This document shows positions 47,185 to 56,664 of a stretch of 64,000 bases of DNA, in pieces; the first letter of the stretch is position 1, and each line of letters begins with the position of its first letter. Origin of the DNA: Bradyrhizobium sp. CCBAU 53421 (lineage in GTDB: Bacteria; Pseudomonadota; Alphaproteobacteria; Rhizobiales; Xanthobacteraceae); NCBI RefSeq assembly GCF_015291625.1, contig NZ_CP030047.1, forward strand, positions 5,704,001-5,768,000. Reading direction: 5' to 3'. The notes below the pieces were generated by a model. That model worked only from the letters and a program-made list of their open reading frames with translations. It did no database searches and had not been told where the DNA came from. Both the position numbers and the translations under genes were made by a program.

Positions 47185-47613
47185 ATGGCACTGCGCGGAT
47201 TTAGACGGCCTTTTGCGGCCGACCCGAATGTCCTCGGATTTCCGAGACCTCCCACATCGGCGATGGGCACCGAAGCCTTGGACCTCGTCTATCAGGCGGC
47301 GGATCTGTTCCGCAGCATCGAGGACAGGGCCCGGGCCGGCGAAGCCCGCGCCGAGGCCGCCGAGCAGGCGCAGCTCGAAATCATCGCCGCCACCGAGCGC
47401 AAGTTGAGGGACGCGTCCCGGGCACTCGAGGAGGCCCGACGGCGCATCGAGTCCCAGCAGGAGCAGCTCGATGCCGCCGAATTCCGGGCCCAGGCCGCCG
47501 AAGCCGAGGCGCGTGAGGCCAAGCAATCGCTCGCCCTGGTCGAGGATGCGATCCGGAGGCGCCTGCTGCTGACCAGCGGGCACGACGACGGCAGGTCGAC
47601 GGCGGTCGCCTGA
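47185..47613 (+). CDS. coiled-coil hypothetical protein
   Basis: In the 142-residue protein residues about 30-125 form a long charged helix rich in Glu, Ala, Arg and Gln (ATERKLRDASRALEEARRRI; QQEQLDAAEFRAQAAEAEAR), a probable coiled coil. There is no signal or transmembrane segment. An internal ATG at 47263 (MGTEALDLVYQAADLF) could be the true start. The TTAACCAT motif 50 bp upstream may be a cell-cycle control site. Family unknown. Confidence 0.65.
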   Translation: MALRGFRRPFAADPNVLGFPRPPTSAMGTEALDLVYQAADLFRSIEDRARAGEARAEAAEQAQLEIIAATERKLRDASRALEEARRRIESQQEQLDAAEFRAQAAEAEAREAKQSLALVEDAIRRRLLLTSGHDDGRSTAVA

Positions 47614-47678
47614 CGCGAGATCGATCGCACGGCCGAGCCCCTGCCCGGCGGCCGCCATCACGTTATCGCAAGCGACAA

Positions 47679-49415
47679 TCAGTAGCCGCCGGCGAGCCCC
47701 GAATTGCGGCGCGGATCGTTCGCCCCATAGAAGCGGTTGTTGCCGACCGGCTTGCCGTCCAGCGACGCCGCCCCGACGATGATGACCGCGAGGTGATTGG
47801 CAGGCTGCGGCGGCCCGAACTTGTGACCCATGCCTTCCAAAATCTTCCGCGTGTCCGGCGATAGCGTGAAGTCCTCGAGGTTGGTCGCCTCCGGAAGCCA
47901 TTGCTGGTGGAAGCGCGGCATGTCCACGGCCTCCTGCGCGTTCATGCCGTAGTCGATCGCGTTGATCATCGTCAGCAGCACGGCGGTGATGATGCGGCTG
48001 CCGCCCGGCGTCCCCACCACCATGACCGGCTTGCCGTCCCTGGTGACGATGGTCGGGCTCATCGAGGACAGCGGACGCTTGCCGGGGACGATGGAATTGG
48101 CCTCCCCCTGCACCAGGCCGTAGAGGTTCGGCACGCCGACCTTGGCGGTGAAGTCGTCCATCTCGTCGTTGAGCAGCACGCCGGTCTTGGCCGCGGTCAC
48201 CTTGGCGCCGAACCAGTCGTTGAGCGTGTAGGTGACCGACACCGCGTTGCCGTCCTTGTCGGCGATCGAATAATGCGTGGTGTTGCTGCCTTCATGCGGC
48301 GGAACGCCGGGCTTGATCTCCTTGGACACGCCGGCCTTGGCCGGGTCGATCACGGCGCGGATCTTCGCGGCGTAGTTCTTGTCGAGCAGGCGCTCGAGCG
48401 GATTCTTCACGAAATCAGGATCGCCGAGATAGCTGTTGCGATCGACATAGGCGTGGCGCATCGCCTCGACCTGGTAGTGCACCGCCTGCGCGGAATGATA
48501 CCCGAGATCCTTCAGCGGATAGCCCTCGAGGATGTTCAATATCTCGCAGATCACCACGCCCCCCGAGCTCGGCGGCGGCGCGGAGACCACGTGATAGCCG
48601 CGATAGTCGCACTCGACCGGCGCGAGCTCGCGAACCTTGTAATTGTCGAGATCCTCCTGCGTCAGCAGGCCCTTGCCGGCCTGGCTCGAGGCGACGATGG
48701 CCGCCCCCACCCAACCCTTGTAGAAGCCGTCGGTGCCGCGCTTGCTGATCTCGCGCAGCGTTTCGGCGAGCTCATGCTGCGTCAGCCGCTCGCCGACCTG
48801 GAACGGCTTGCCGTTGTTGAGGAAGATCGCAGCCGACGCCGGATCCTCCTGAAAATCCTTGGTCGAGGTCTGCAGCATGCTGACGTCGCCCTGGTCCAGC
48901 ACGAAGCCGTCCTCGGCGAGTTGCAGCGCCGGCGCGATGACGTCGGCGCGCTTCATCGTGCCGTATTTCTCGCGCGCATATTCCATGCCAGCGACCGAGC
49001 CCGGCACGCCGACCGCGAGATGCCCCTTGGTCGACAGGTCGGGAATGACGTTGCCGTCCTTGTCGAGATACATGTTGGCGGTGGCGCCCTTCGGCGCGGT
49101 CTCGCGGAAATCCAGGAAGGTCTTGCGGCCATCGGCCAACTGGATGGTCATGAACCCGCCGCCACCGAGATTGCCAGCGGCGGGATAGGCCACCGCCAGC
49201 GCGTAACCGACCGCAACCGCAGCGTCGACCGCGTTGCCGCCACGCTTCAACACCTCGACGCCGACCTGCGTTGCGAGATGCTGCGCGGAGACGACCATGC
49301 CGTTCTCGGCGGCGACCGGCGCAACCGACGCGGCGCGGCCAGGGGCCGACGCCATGACGCCGATCGCGACAATGGCCGCGACGATCCATCGCGCGCCCGT
49401 TCGTGGATTTTGCAT
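47679..49415 (-). CDS. ggt: gamma-glutamyltransferase
   Basis: GGT cleaves gamma-glutamyl bonds in the periplasm and can transfer the glutamyl group. The 578-residue precursor has a signal peptide (to about GRAAS) and large-subunit motifs such as NLGGGGFMTI. The processing site is at Thr379 in NTTHYSIADKDGNAV, whose threonine becomes the nucleophile of the small subunit. GTPGGSRIITAVL closes the active site. GGGGAG precedes ATG 49415. It lies 110 bp downstream of the fused ABC ATPase on the same strand and may belong to the peptide operon. Confidence 0.95.
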   Translation of the reverse strand: MQNPRTGARWIVAAIVAIGVMASAPGRAASVAPVAAENGMVVSAQHLATQVGVEVLKRGGNAVDAAVAVGYALAVAYPAAGNLGGGGFMTIQLADGRKTFLDFRETAPKGATANMYLDKDGNVIPDLSTKGHLAVGVPGSVAGMEYAREKYGTMKRADVIAPALQLAEDGFVLDQGDVSMLQTSTKDFQEDPASAAIFLNNGKPFQVGERLTQHELAETLREISKRGTDGFYKGWVGAAIVASSQAGKGLLTQEDLDNYKVRELAPVECDYRGYHVVSAPPPSSGGVVICEILNILEGYPLKDLGYHSAQAVHYQVEAMRHAYVDRNSYLGDPDFVKNPLERLLDKNYAAKIRAVIDPAKAGVSKEIKPGVPPHEGSNTTHYSIADKDGNAVSVTYTLNDWFGAKVTAAKTGVLLNDEMDDFTAKVGVPNLYGLVQGEANSIVPGKRPLSSMSPTIVTRDGKPVMVVGTPGGSRIITAVLLTMINAIDYGMNAQEAVDMPRFHQQWLPEATNLEDFTLSPDTRKILEGMGHKFGPPQPANHLAVIIVGAASLDGKPVGNNRFYGANDPRRNSGLAGGY

Positions 49416-49525
49416 TGGAGCTCCCCGACGCCGTCTGGGTGCGGCGTATGTTGCTTCTATCGGAGCGAGCAAGTGTAGCAGGCCGCGCACCCGCGCACTA
49501 TAGCCGCATCGGCCTTGACTTTCCG

Positions 49526-51139
49526 TCAGCCCGACGCGCGCGCGGCGGCTTGCCCGGCAAAATCCAGCACCGGCGTCGCAGCGAGCAGCGCTCTTGTGTA
49601 CTCATGCTGCGGACGGTCGAACACGTCGTCTCGCGTACCCTGCTCGACGATGCGGCCGCCCTGCATCACCACCACGCGGTCGGCAACCTGCTCGACCGCG
49701 GCAAGGTCATGGCTGATGAACAGGCAGGCAAAGCCGTATTGCGCCTGCAACCGCTCGAACAGCTTCAGGACCTGGGCCTGGATCGTCATGTCGAGCGCGG
49801 AGACCGGCTCGTCGGCGACCACGAAGGACGGGTGTCGCACGATCGCGCGCGCGATCGCGATGCGCTGGCGCTGACCGCCGGAGAGCTCATGCGGCCAGCG
49901 CAGCGCGAATCCTGCCAGCCCGACCTCCTCGAGCATGCTGGCAACGCGACGATCGCGCTCGGCGGACGACAGCTCCGGGACATGCCGCAGCGGCTCGGCG
50001 ACGATCTGGCCGACCCGCATGCGCGGGTCGAGCGACGAATACGGATCCTGGAACACGAGCTGCGAGGCCAGACGGAACGCGCGGTCGCGTGTCGCGATCA
50101 CGTCCCTGCCCTGAAAGCGGATTTCGCCGGCGGCCGCCGGGATCAGCCGCAGCATGGCGCGGCCGAGCGTGGTCTTGCCCGAGCCGCTGCCGCCGACCAC
50201 GGCGACGGTCTCGCCCGCACCGATTTCGAGATCGACGCCGTTGACCGCCGCAACATCGGCATCCCTGCGGAACAGGCGCTGCCGCTCGCCGAACGCGACC
50301 TTCAGGCCGCGCACGCTGATCAGCGGCTCGCCGGTCGCGCGGCGCCCGGTCGCGGCGCGCCGCCGCGGCAGCGCATCGACGAGTTGCCGCGTATAGGCCT
50401 CGCGCGGCGCGGAGAGGATCTGCCGGACGCTGCCGGTCTCCACCAGCCGGCCCTGCCGCAGCACGACGGCGCGCTGCGCATAGCGCGACACCAGGCCGAG
50501 ATTGTGGGTGATCAGCATCACCGCGGTGCCGTGATCGCGCGCCAGCTCGACCATCAGGTCGAGCACCTCGCGCTGGCTGAGCGTATCGAGCGCCGTGGTC
50601 GGCTCGTCGGCCAGCAGCAGCTTCGGCTTCAACAGCATCACCGAGGCCAGCATGATGCGCTGACGCATCCCGCCGGAGAATTCATGCGGATAGGCATCGA
50701 AGGTGCGCGCGGGATCGCGGATCTGCACTCGCGCCAGCATGTCGAGGCAGCGTTGCCGGATCCCGCCCCGCGTCAGCCTCTCGTGCAGCGCGAGCCCTTC
50801 GGCCATCTGCGCGCCGACGCTGATCGCCGGATTGAGCGAGACCATCGGCTCCTGGAACACCATGCCGACCGAGCGGCCGCGCAGCGCGCGCATGCGCCTT
50901 GGCGTGATCTCGGCGAGATCCTCGCCGTCGAGCCGGATCGCGCCGCCGACCCGCCGCAGGCCCGGCGGCAGCAGCCCGAGAATGGCGCGCGCCGCGGCGG
51001 TCTTGCCGCTGCCGGATTCGCCGACCACGGCGAGGAATTCGCCGCGCTCGATCGCGAACGACAGGTCGTCGACGACAACAGCGCCGGTCCTCGCGGCCTC
51101 GATGCGCAGATGATCGACCGTGAGCAGCGGCGCGGTCAT
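49526..51139 (-). CDS. fused oligopeptide ABC transporter ATPase (DppD-DppF type)
   Basis: Two complete nucleotide-binding domains occur in one 537-residue chain. The first has Walker A GESGSGKT (about residues 40-47) and the second GGSGSGKT (about 310), followed by LSGGQRQRIAIARAIVRHP and VVADEPVSALD. Separate DppD and DppF subunits are the usual form; fused versions occur in Rhizobiales. The ATG overlaps the DppC stop by four bases. It energises the DppBC channel. Confidence 0.94.
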   Translation of the reverse strand: MTAPLLTVDHLRIEAARTGAVVVDDLSFAIERGEFLAVVGESGSGKTAAARAILGLLPPGLRRVGGAIRLDGEDLAEITPRRMRALRGRSVGMVFQEPMVSLNPAISVGAQMAEGLALHERLTRGGIRQRCLDMLARVQIRDPARTFDAYPHEFSGGMRQRIMLASVMLLKPKLLLADEPTTALDTLSQREVLDLMVELARDHGTAVMLITHNLGLVSRYAQRAVVLRQGRLVETGSVRQILSAPREAYTRQLVDALPRRRAATGRRATGEPLISVRGLKVAFGERQRLFRRDADVAAVNGVDLEIGAGETVAVVGGSGSGKTTLGRAMLRLIPAAAGEIRFQGRDVIATRDRAFRLASQLVFQDPYSSLDPRMRVGQIVAEPLRHVPELSSAERDRRVASMLEEVGLAGFALRWPHELSGGQRQRIAIARAIVRHPSFVVADEPVSALDMTIQAQVLKLFERLQAQYGFACLFISHDLAAVEQVADRVVVMQGGRIVEQGTRDDVFDRPQHEYTRALLAATPVLDFAGQAAARASG

Positions 51140-51948
51140 CCGTGCGCCATCCTGGGATCGAGGCGATCGCGCAGGGAATCGCCGAGCAGGTTGATGCCGA
51201 GCAGGGTCAGCGCGATGCACAGTCCCGGCGCGATGCTGAGCCAGGCCGCGGTCTCCATATAGGGCCGGCTCGCCGCCAGCATGTTGCCCCAGGTCGGTGC
51301 CGGCGGCGGCACGCCGAGGCCGAGGAAACTCAGCGCGCTCTCGGCCAGCAGCACCCAGCCGAACATGCTGGTCGCCAGCACCGCGACCGGCGCGATCGCA
51401 TTGGGCAGCACGTGGCGGAGCATCGAATAGAGCTCGGAGTTGCCGATCACGCGCGAGGCCTCGATATACTCCTTTTCGCGGATCGACAGCACGGTGCCGC
51501 GGACGACGCGCGCGACCGAGGGGATGTAGGCGAGCCCCAGCGCCAGCACGAGGCCGGACTTGTTGGCGCCTACCACGATCATCACCGCCAGCGCCAGCAG
51601 GATGCCGGGAAAGGCCAGCAGCGCGTCGTTGACGGCCATGATGACGCGGTCGGTCCAGCCGCGCAGATAGCCGGCGACGCCGCCGACCAGCACGCCGATG
51701 CTGACGGCGATCAGGACGGTGGCGAGCGCCACCACCACGCTGGCGGCGGCCCCGGCCATCAGCCGGCTCAGCACGTCGCGCCCGAATTCATCGGTGCCGA
51801 ACCAGTGCAGCAAGGACGGCGCCTGCAGCCGCGCCTTCAGGTTGATGCGCAGCGGATCAAACGGCGTCCAGAACGCGGCTGTTACGGCAGTGCCGAGCAG
51901 CAGGGCGATCAGCGCGCCGCCGATCACGGTGTTGATGCGCCATTTCAT
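51136..51948 (-). CDS. dipeptide/oligopeptide ABC permease (DppC type)
   Basis: This 270-residue permease has about six transmembrane helices. HWFGTDEFGRDVLSRLMAGA is the DppC/OppC signature, and EYIEASRVIGNSELYSMLRHVLPNAIAPVAV is the EAA loop. The start ATG 51948 lies in one copy of an 18-bp tandem repeat that also carries the DppB stop. The downstream ATPase gene overlaps by four bases. Confidence 0.94.
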   Translation of the reverse strand: MKWRINTVIGGALIALLLGTAVTAAFWTPFDPLRINLKARLQAPSLLHWFGTDEFGRDVLSRLMAGAAASVVVALATVLIAVSIGVLVGGVAGYLRGWTDRVIMAVNDALLAFPGILLALAVMIVVGANKSGLVLALGLAYIPSVARVVRGTVLSIREKEYIEASRVIGNSELYSMLRHVLPNAIAPVAVLATSMFGWVLLAESALSFLGLGVPPPAPTWGNMLAASRPYMETAAWLSIAPGLCIALTLLGINLLGDSLRDRLDPRMAHG

Positions 51949-51982
51949 GCCACGGCCACCCTTCTCATGCCACGGCCACCCT
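51945..51982. repeat. 18-bp tandem repeat at the dppB-dppC junction
   Basis: TCATGCCACGGCCACCCT occurs at 51945-51962 and again at 51965-51982. Read on the minus strand, the first copy supplies the DppB stop TGA (51967-51965) and the second the DppC ATG (51948-51946). It looks like a duplicated ATGA junction that separated two formerly overlapping genes. Confidence 0.85.
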
Positions 51983-52909
51983 CGGATCGAACAGCGGATA
52001 GCAGAGGTCAACGATCAGATTGACGACGACATAGATCACCGCGGTGAACAGCAAACAGCCCTGCACCACCGGATAGTCGCGCGCGAAGATCGAATCGACC
52101 AGCAGCCGGCCGAGCCCCGGCAGCGTGAACACGGTCTCGATCACGGCGATGCCGCCGAGCAGATGGCCGAGCACGAGGCCAATCAGCGTCCAGGTCGGGG
52201 CAAAGGCGTTCGGCAGCACGTGGCGGCCGAGTACCAGCCATTCCGGGACGCCCTTGGCGCGCGCATGGGTGACGTATTCGAGGCGCAGCACCTCGATCGA
52301 GGCCGCCCGCGCCATCCGCGTCAGCACGCCGATCTCGACCGCGGTCAGCGTCACGATCGGCAGCACCATGAACAAGGTTGCCTGCCAGACGTTCTCCGAG
52401 AATGGCACGTAGCCGATCACCGGCAGCCATTTCAGCTTCAAGCCGAACAGCAGGAGCAGCAGGAGGCCGAGCCAGAAGCTCGGGATCGACAGCAGCAGCG
52501 TGGCGCCGCCGACGATCGCAAGATCGAGTGTGCTGTTCTGTTTCCACGCCGCGATCAGGCCGGCCACGACGGCGATGCAGGCGGCAAGGCCGACCGCCAC
52601 CAGCACGATGGTGGCCGAGACCTGGAAGCGCTCCAGGATCAGCGGCAGCACCGGAAGGTTGTTGGTGATGGAATGGCCGAGGTCGCCGGTCGCAAGCTTG
52701 CCGAGCCAGTACAGGAATTGCAGCGGCACCGGCTGGTCGAGCCCGAGCTGCGCGCGCAGTTGCGCGGCCTGCGCCGGATCGGCGCTGTCGCCGAGCATCA
52801 CCTGCACCGGATCACCCGGGATCAGGCGCACCAGCGTGAACACCGCGACCGCCACCAGCAGCAGCGTCGGGATCGTCATGGCCAGCCGTCGTGCGAGGTA
52901 GCCCAGCAT
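51965..52909 (-). CDS. dipeptide/oligopeptide ABC permease (DppB type)
   Basis: This 314-residue permease has about six transmembrane helices and the family N-terminus MLGYLARRLAMTIPTLLLVA. VFTLVRLIPGDPVQVMLG and the EAA loop LRLEYVTHARAKGVPEWLVLGRHVLPNAF are present. It follows the binding protein by 16 bp and pairs with DppC. The exact ligand class (peptides, nickel, opines or others) is not fixed by these motifs. Confidence 0.94.
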   Translation of the reverse strand: MLGYLARRLAMTIPTLLLVAVAVFTLVRLIPGDPVQVMLGDSADPAQAAQLRAQLGLDQPVPLQFLYWLGKLATGDLGHSITNNLPVLPLILERFQVSATIVLVAVGLAACIAVVAGLIAAWKQNSTLDLAIVGGATLLLSIPSFWLGLLLLLLFGLKLKWLPVIGYVPFSENVWQATLFMVLPIVTLTAVEIGVLTRMARAASIEVLRLEYVTHARAKGVPEWLVLGRHVLPNAFAPTWTLIGLVLGHLLGGIAVIETVFTLPGLGRLLVDSIFARDYPVVQGCLLFTAVIYVVVNLIVDLCYPLFDPRVAVA

Positions 52910-52925
52910 CGCCGTGGTCCCTCCT

Positions 52926-54494
52926 CTACTCTACGCTCACGCCCCAGAAGCGCGGTTGTCCGAACAGCCAGCCGGCAAATCCTTTGACGTTGTTGCGCAA
53001 CGCGGCGATCTCGGCGCCGTTGAACAGCACGATCATCGGCACGTCGTCGATGAAGCGGCGATGCAGTTCGTCGAATAGCTGTTGCCGCTTCGCCTTGTCG
53101 TCGATCATCATCGATTCCTGCAGCAGCCTCTGCGCCTCCGGATCGTCCCAGACCTTGCGCGGCTGCGCAGCCTTCGGCCCCATCAGCATCTCGAAAGAGA
53201 GCGACGGATCGAGCCGCGGCGAGTAGACGAAGGCCATCGACTGGTAATCGCCGCGGTTGTAGCGATCGAGTTGGGCGGCCCAGTCCAGCACCTCGATCTC
53301 GATATTGATGCCCGCGGCCTGTGCCATCGCTTGCACCAGCACCGCGGAATCGAACACGTAGCTGTAGCGCTTGTTGGCAATCATCTTGATCGGCTGGCCA
53401 TGATAGCCGGTCTGCGCCAGCAGCTTCTTGGCTTCCGCGACGTTCTGGGTGTAGCCGTGGGCCTCGACCTCTCCATAGAACGGACTTCCGATCGGCAACG
53501 CCGAATTGTTGGCGCGCGCGATGCCTTCCATCACAGCGTCGATGATCTGCGGCGTATCGAGGCTGAGCGCGATCGCCCGCCGGATCCGCACGTCCTTGAG
53601 TAGGGGATCGCGGGTCTGGAACAGGATGCCGGTGAGACCGAGCGCGGGCGTGATGCTGAGCTGCACGTCCGGCCGCGTCTTGAGGTCCTCGACATCGGGG
53701 ATCGCCAGATTGCTGACCGCATCGAGCGAGCCAGACAACAGGCCTGCCTTGGCCGCCGAGCCATCGGGAACGACGTTGAACCTGATCCGGTCGACTTGCG
53801 CGATCTTGGCGCCAGCATAGCCGGTGCGCGGCTCGCTGCGCGCGGCGTAGCCGTCGAAGCGCACCAGGTCGACATACTGGCCGCGCTTCCATTCGCCGAG
53901 CTTGAACGGTCCGGTCCCGACAGGCGCGATCCACTTGCCGTCAGGCCCGACCGAGTCGCGGTGGATGATGGCAGTCTGCCCGCAATCGGGCCGCGCCAAT
54001 GTCGACAGGAACAGCGCGGTCGGCCGGTCGAGGGTGATCGCGACGGTCTGCGCGTCGGGCGCCTCGATCTTCTGGATCTGGGCGATGCCGGTGGCGCTGA
54101 GTTCGGACAGGCAGCGCCATTGGGTGGCGGGATCGAGCCAGCGCTTCAGCGACCAGATAACGTCATCCGCGGTCATGCCGGCGCCGTTGTGGAACTTGAC
54201 GCCCTGCCTGAGGCGGAAGGTGTAGGTCTTGCCGTCGTCCGAGATGGCCCAGCTGTCCGCCAGCATCGGCCCGATCGAGGTATCGTCGCGGAACGCTACC
54301 AGGCCCTCGACGATATGCGCCATCACGCCGTCGGTGTTGGCGTCGCGGTTGGTGCCGGGATCGGTGGAGCGGATGTCGGCATTCAGCCGCGTCCGCAGCA
54401 GCGTCTCGGCGTCCGCGCGCAGCGGCAGCGCCGTCAGCATCGCCGACAGCGCCAGCAGGCCGACCATCCCGCGTGATGGCCGACACAGGACCAT
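52926..54494 (-). CDS. ABC transporter substrate-binding protein, family 5 (peptide type)
   Basis: The 522-residue secreted protein has a signal peptide (VGLLALSAMLTALPLRADA) and the DppA/OppA fold. Landmarks are DPGTNRDANTDGVMAHIVEGLV, TYTFRLRQGVKFHNGAGMTADDVIWSLKRW and ALSLDTPQIIDAVMEG. Its ATG overlaps the C45 gene stop, tying the two into one unit. Family 5 proteins bind peptides but also opines, nickel chelates and other amides, so the ligand could be an acylated amino compound. Confidence 0.93.
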   Translation of the reverse strand: MVLCRPSRGMVGLLALSAMLTALPLRADAETLLRTRLNADIRSTDPGTNRDANTDGVMAHIVEGLVAFRDDTSIGPMLADSWAISDDGKTYTFRLRQGVKFHNGAGMTADDVIWSLKRWLDPATQWRCLSELSATGIAQIQKIEAPDAQTVAITLDRPTALFLSTLARPDCGQTAIIHRDSVGPDGKWIAPVGTGPFKLGEWKRGQYVDLVRFDGYAARSEPRTGYAGAKIAQVDRIRFNVVPDGSAAKAGLLSGSLDAVSNLAIPDVEDLKTRPDVQLSITPALGLTGILFQTRDPLLKDVRIRRAIALSLDTPQIIDAVMEGIARANNSALPIGSPFYGEVEAHGYTQNVAEAKKLLAQTGYHGQPIKMIANKRYSYVFDSAVLVQAMAQAAGINIEIEVLDWAAQLDRYNRGDYQSMAFVYSPRLDPSLSFEMLMGPKAAQPRKVWDDPEAQRLLQESMMIDDKAKRQQLFDELHRRFIDDVPMIVLFNGAEIAALRNNVKGFAGWLFGQPRFWGVSVE

Positions 54495-55666
54495 CAGGAC
54501 GCCCTCGCGGTCGCCGATGGCGCGACCTCATTGCGCGGGCTGGCGGCCACGTCGAGCCGATAGGACGTGAACTGCCGGTTGAGTGCCGGCAGCGGCGCGA
54601 CTTCCATCAGCCCGCTCGCCGGCTCCATCAGGATCATCGCGACGGTGGCGCTGAGGTTGTTGCCGAGGTTGCGGCGCGGCGGCCGGCACACCGACCACGG
54701 ATAGGCGAAGTCGTCGAACAGCGCCGTCTTCACGGTCTCGAAGCTGATGGCGCCAAGATGCGGCTGCAACAGATCGCGGACCCGGATGTCGCGATAGAGG
54801 CTGTCCGGCGTGCTGGCGATGCCGGTATCCTTGAGCTTGCCGAGCGCAACCGGGCTGACGAAGTGATTGGCGTGCACCAATAGCCCGCGATCGGGATGCA
54901 CCTGGAAGGTCTCGTCCGGCGCGCATTCGAAGTCGATCGCGACACCGTCGCGATGGCTGACGATCATGTTGTTGGCGGCGGACTTCCTGGTGCAATAGAC
55001 CGTGCGCATCGACAGCGCGACATGCTCGCTCTCCAGCACCTTGCGCCGGATCAGCGCCAGCGGCGCGCCGATCTGACGATAGTCGCGGTCGCACTGCAGA
55101 TAGTTCGCGGTGATGGCGATGCCGGCCGCGTTGAAGCCGCAGCGGCCGAGCGCGCCGGCTTCGGTGAAGGTCATGAGATCGGGACCATCGTCGCGGCGCA
55201 CCTTCAGCACGACGGCGGTCTCGGCGCATTCCCGCTTCCAGTCCCAGTTCTGGGCGTGGATCAGCCGCCCCGACGCGGTTGCCTGCGGCAGCACGACGAC
55301 GCCGGTGCAGCCATCGGGCTCGTCGGACGCCTTCAGCCGCGCCCGAACCGACGGCTCGGCAAGCTTGAGGATCTCGGTGCGGGCGTTGAGCAGCACGATA
55401 TCCTCGAACGGAACGCCGGCGCCCTCGGCGATGCCGTGCATCTCTTCGATATAGGCAGGTTCGAACGCCTCGATCACAGGAAGATAGTCGCGCACCAGCC
55501 CGGCGACGCCGGCAGCATCGAGCGAGAGCTCCTTGAGCTGCGAGAAATAGTGCGAAGTGCCCTTGCGGATGCGGTCGGCCGCCTGGCGGCCATACTGCTT
55601 GCCGCGCTCATGCGGCGGGCCGGAAATCTCGATCAGGGGAAAGGGTTCGACCATCGTTTGCACCAA
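54494..55666 (-). CDS. C45 family autoproteolytic acyltransferase/hydrolase
   Basis: The 390-residue protein resembles acyl-CoA:6-aminopenicillanate acyltransferase. PPHERGKQYGRQ near residue 18 and EMHGIAEGAGVPFEDIVLLNARTE (about 75-98) are family landmarks. The self-cleavage site is DGCT with Cys120, which would become the N-terminal nucleophile. No signal peptide is seen, so it acts in the cytoplasm, consistent with processing an imported amide. It is the first gene of the importer operon and diverges from gntR. Confidence 0.92.
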   Translation of the reverse strand: MVQTMVEPFPLIEISGPPHERGKQYGRQAADRIRKGTSHYFSQLKELSLDAAGVAGLVRDYLPVIEAFEPAYIEEMHGIAEGAGVPFEDIVLLNARTEILKLAEPSVRARLKASDEPDGCTGVVVLPQATASGRLIHAQNWDWKRECAETAVVLKVRRDDGPDLMTFTEAGALGRCGFNAAGIAITANYLQCDRDYRQIGAPLALIRRKVLESEHVALSMRTVYCTRKSAANNMIVSHRDGVAIDFECAPDETFQVHPDRGLLVHANHFVSPVALGKLKDTGIASTPDSLYRDIRVRDLLQPHLGAISFETVKTALFDDFAYPWSVCRPPRRNLGNNLSATVAMILMEPASGLMEVAPLPALNRQFTSYRLDVAASPRNEVAPSATARAS

Positions 55667-55693
55667 CTTCCTTTTGCGTTTCCGCGAAGGCTA

Positions 55694-55712
55694 ATGTATT
55701 TTGTGAGTACAT
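55694..55712. promoter_or_regulatory. putative GntR operator overlapping the gntR start
   Basis: ATGTA-N9-TACAT lies in the 44-bp divergent gap between the C45 and gntR genes, and its right arm overlaps the gntR ATG. Many FCD-type GntR sites have TGTA/TACA-like symmetry. Autoregulation and control of the importer operon are inferred. Confidence 0.4.
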
Positions 55713-56652
55713 GAAACAAAAATCTGCGCCCATTGCGAAGGCAGCCCCGAGCCGCCTGCAACGCGAACTGTCGGCGGGCATCCTGGAGCTGATCCGGGCG
55801 GAAAACCTCGCGCCCGGCACGCGACTTGCGGAGGTGGCGCTGGCGGAACGGCTGCAGGTTTCGCGCACGCCGGTGCGCGCGGCGCTGAAATTATTGGCAG
55901 GCCGCCGCCTGATACGGGTCGGCGCAAGCCGCGGCTTCTTCGTCGCCGACAAGGCTCCGCCAGCACCGAAGACAACTGTCAGGCCCGGACCTGCGGATAC
56001 CGACCGGCTGTTCGTCGCGATCGCGCGCGACCGGCGCAGCGGCCGCCTTCCGGTCGACGTCTCCGAGCGCGACCTGATGCAGCGCTACGGCGCCTCGCGT
56101 CCGGTGGTGCAGCGCGTGCTGGCCAAGCTTGCGGAGGTCTCAGCGGTGCAGCGCAAGCCCGGACATGGCTGGCGATTTCAGCCGATCATCGCCGACGCGC
56201 AAGCGCGCGAGGAGAGCTACCGCTACCGGATGCTGATCGAGCCGGCCGCCCTGCTGGAGCCGGGCTTTCGACTCGATCCGGTCTGGGCCGCCGAGATGCG
56301 CCGGCGCCATCAGGAGGCGACCAAGCAGACCTGGAGCGAGACCGCGAGCATCGCCTTCTTCGAGATGAACGCTGCCTTCCACGAGGGATTGGCGGCGGCC
56401 TCCGGCAACCGCTTCCTGCTGGTCGCCGTGCAGCAGCAGAACCGGCTGCGCAGCTTTGCGAACTACGACTGGACCTTCGGCTATGAGCGCGTGCTGGTGA
56501 ACTGCCGCGAGCATCTTGCGATCCTCGACCGGCTCGAGGCCGGTGAGCGCGAGGCCGCTTCCGCGCTGATGCTTAAACACCTCGAAGGCGCCTCAAAGGT
56601 CAAGCGCATCACCGACGATCCGGCCAATAGCCGCAGCAACACCGGCAAATAA
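55711..56652 (+). CDS. GntR family regulator with two winged-helix domains and an FCD domain
   Basis: The 313-residue protein is longer than usual FCD regulators (about 230). A first GntR winged helix (about 10-76; LAEVALAERLQVSRTPVRAALKLLAGRRLIRVGASRGFFV) is followed by a second helix-turn-helix-like unit (about 95-155; SERDLMQRYGASRPVVQRVLAKLAEVSAVQRKPGHGWRF). The effector domain (ASIAFFEMNAAFHEGLAAASGNRFLL) comes last. It diverges from the C45-importer operon and precedes the aminotransferase by 12 bp. Confidence 0.9.
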   Translation: MKQKSAPIAKAAPSRLQRELSAGILELIRAENLAPGTRLAEVALAERLQVSRTPVRAALKLLAGRRLIRVGASRGFFVADKAPPAPKTTVRPGPADTDRLFVAIARDRRSGRLPVDVSERDLMQRYGASRPVVQRVLAKLAEVSAVQRKPGHGWRFQPIIADAQAREESYRYRMLIEPAALLEPGFRLDPVWAAEMRRRHQEATKQTWSETASIAFFEMNAAFHEGLAAASGNRFLLVAVQQQNRLRSFANYDWTFGYERVLVNCREHLAILDRLEAGEREAASALMLKHLEGASKVKRITDDPANSRSNTGK

Positions 56653-56664
56653 CAGGAGGCCTCC

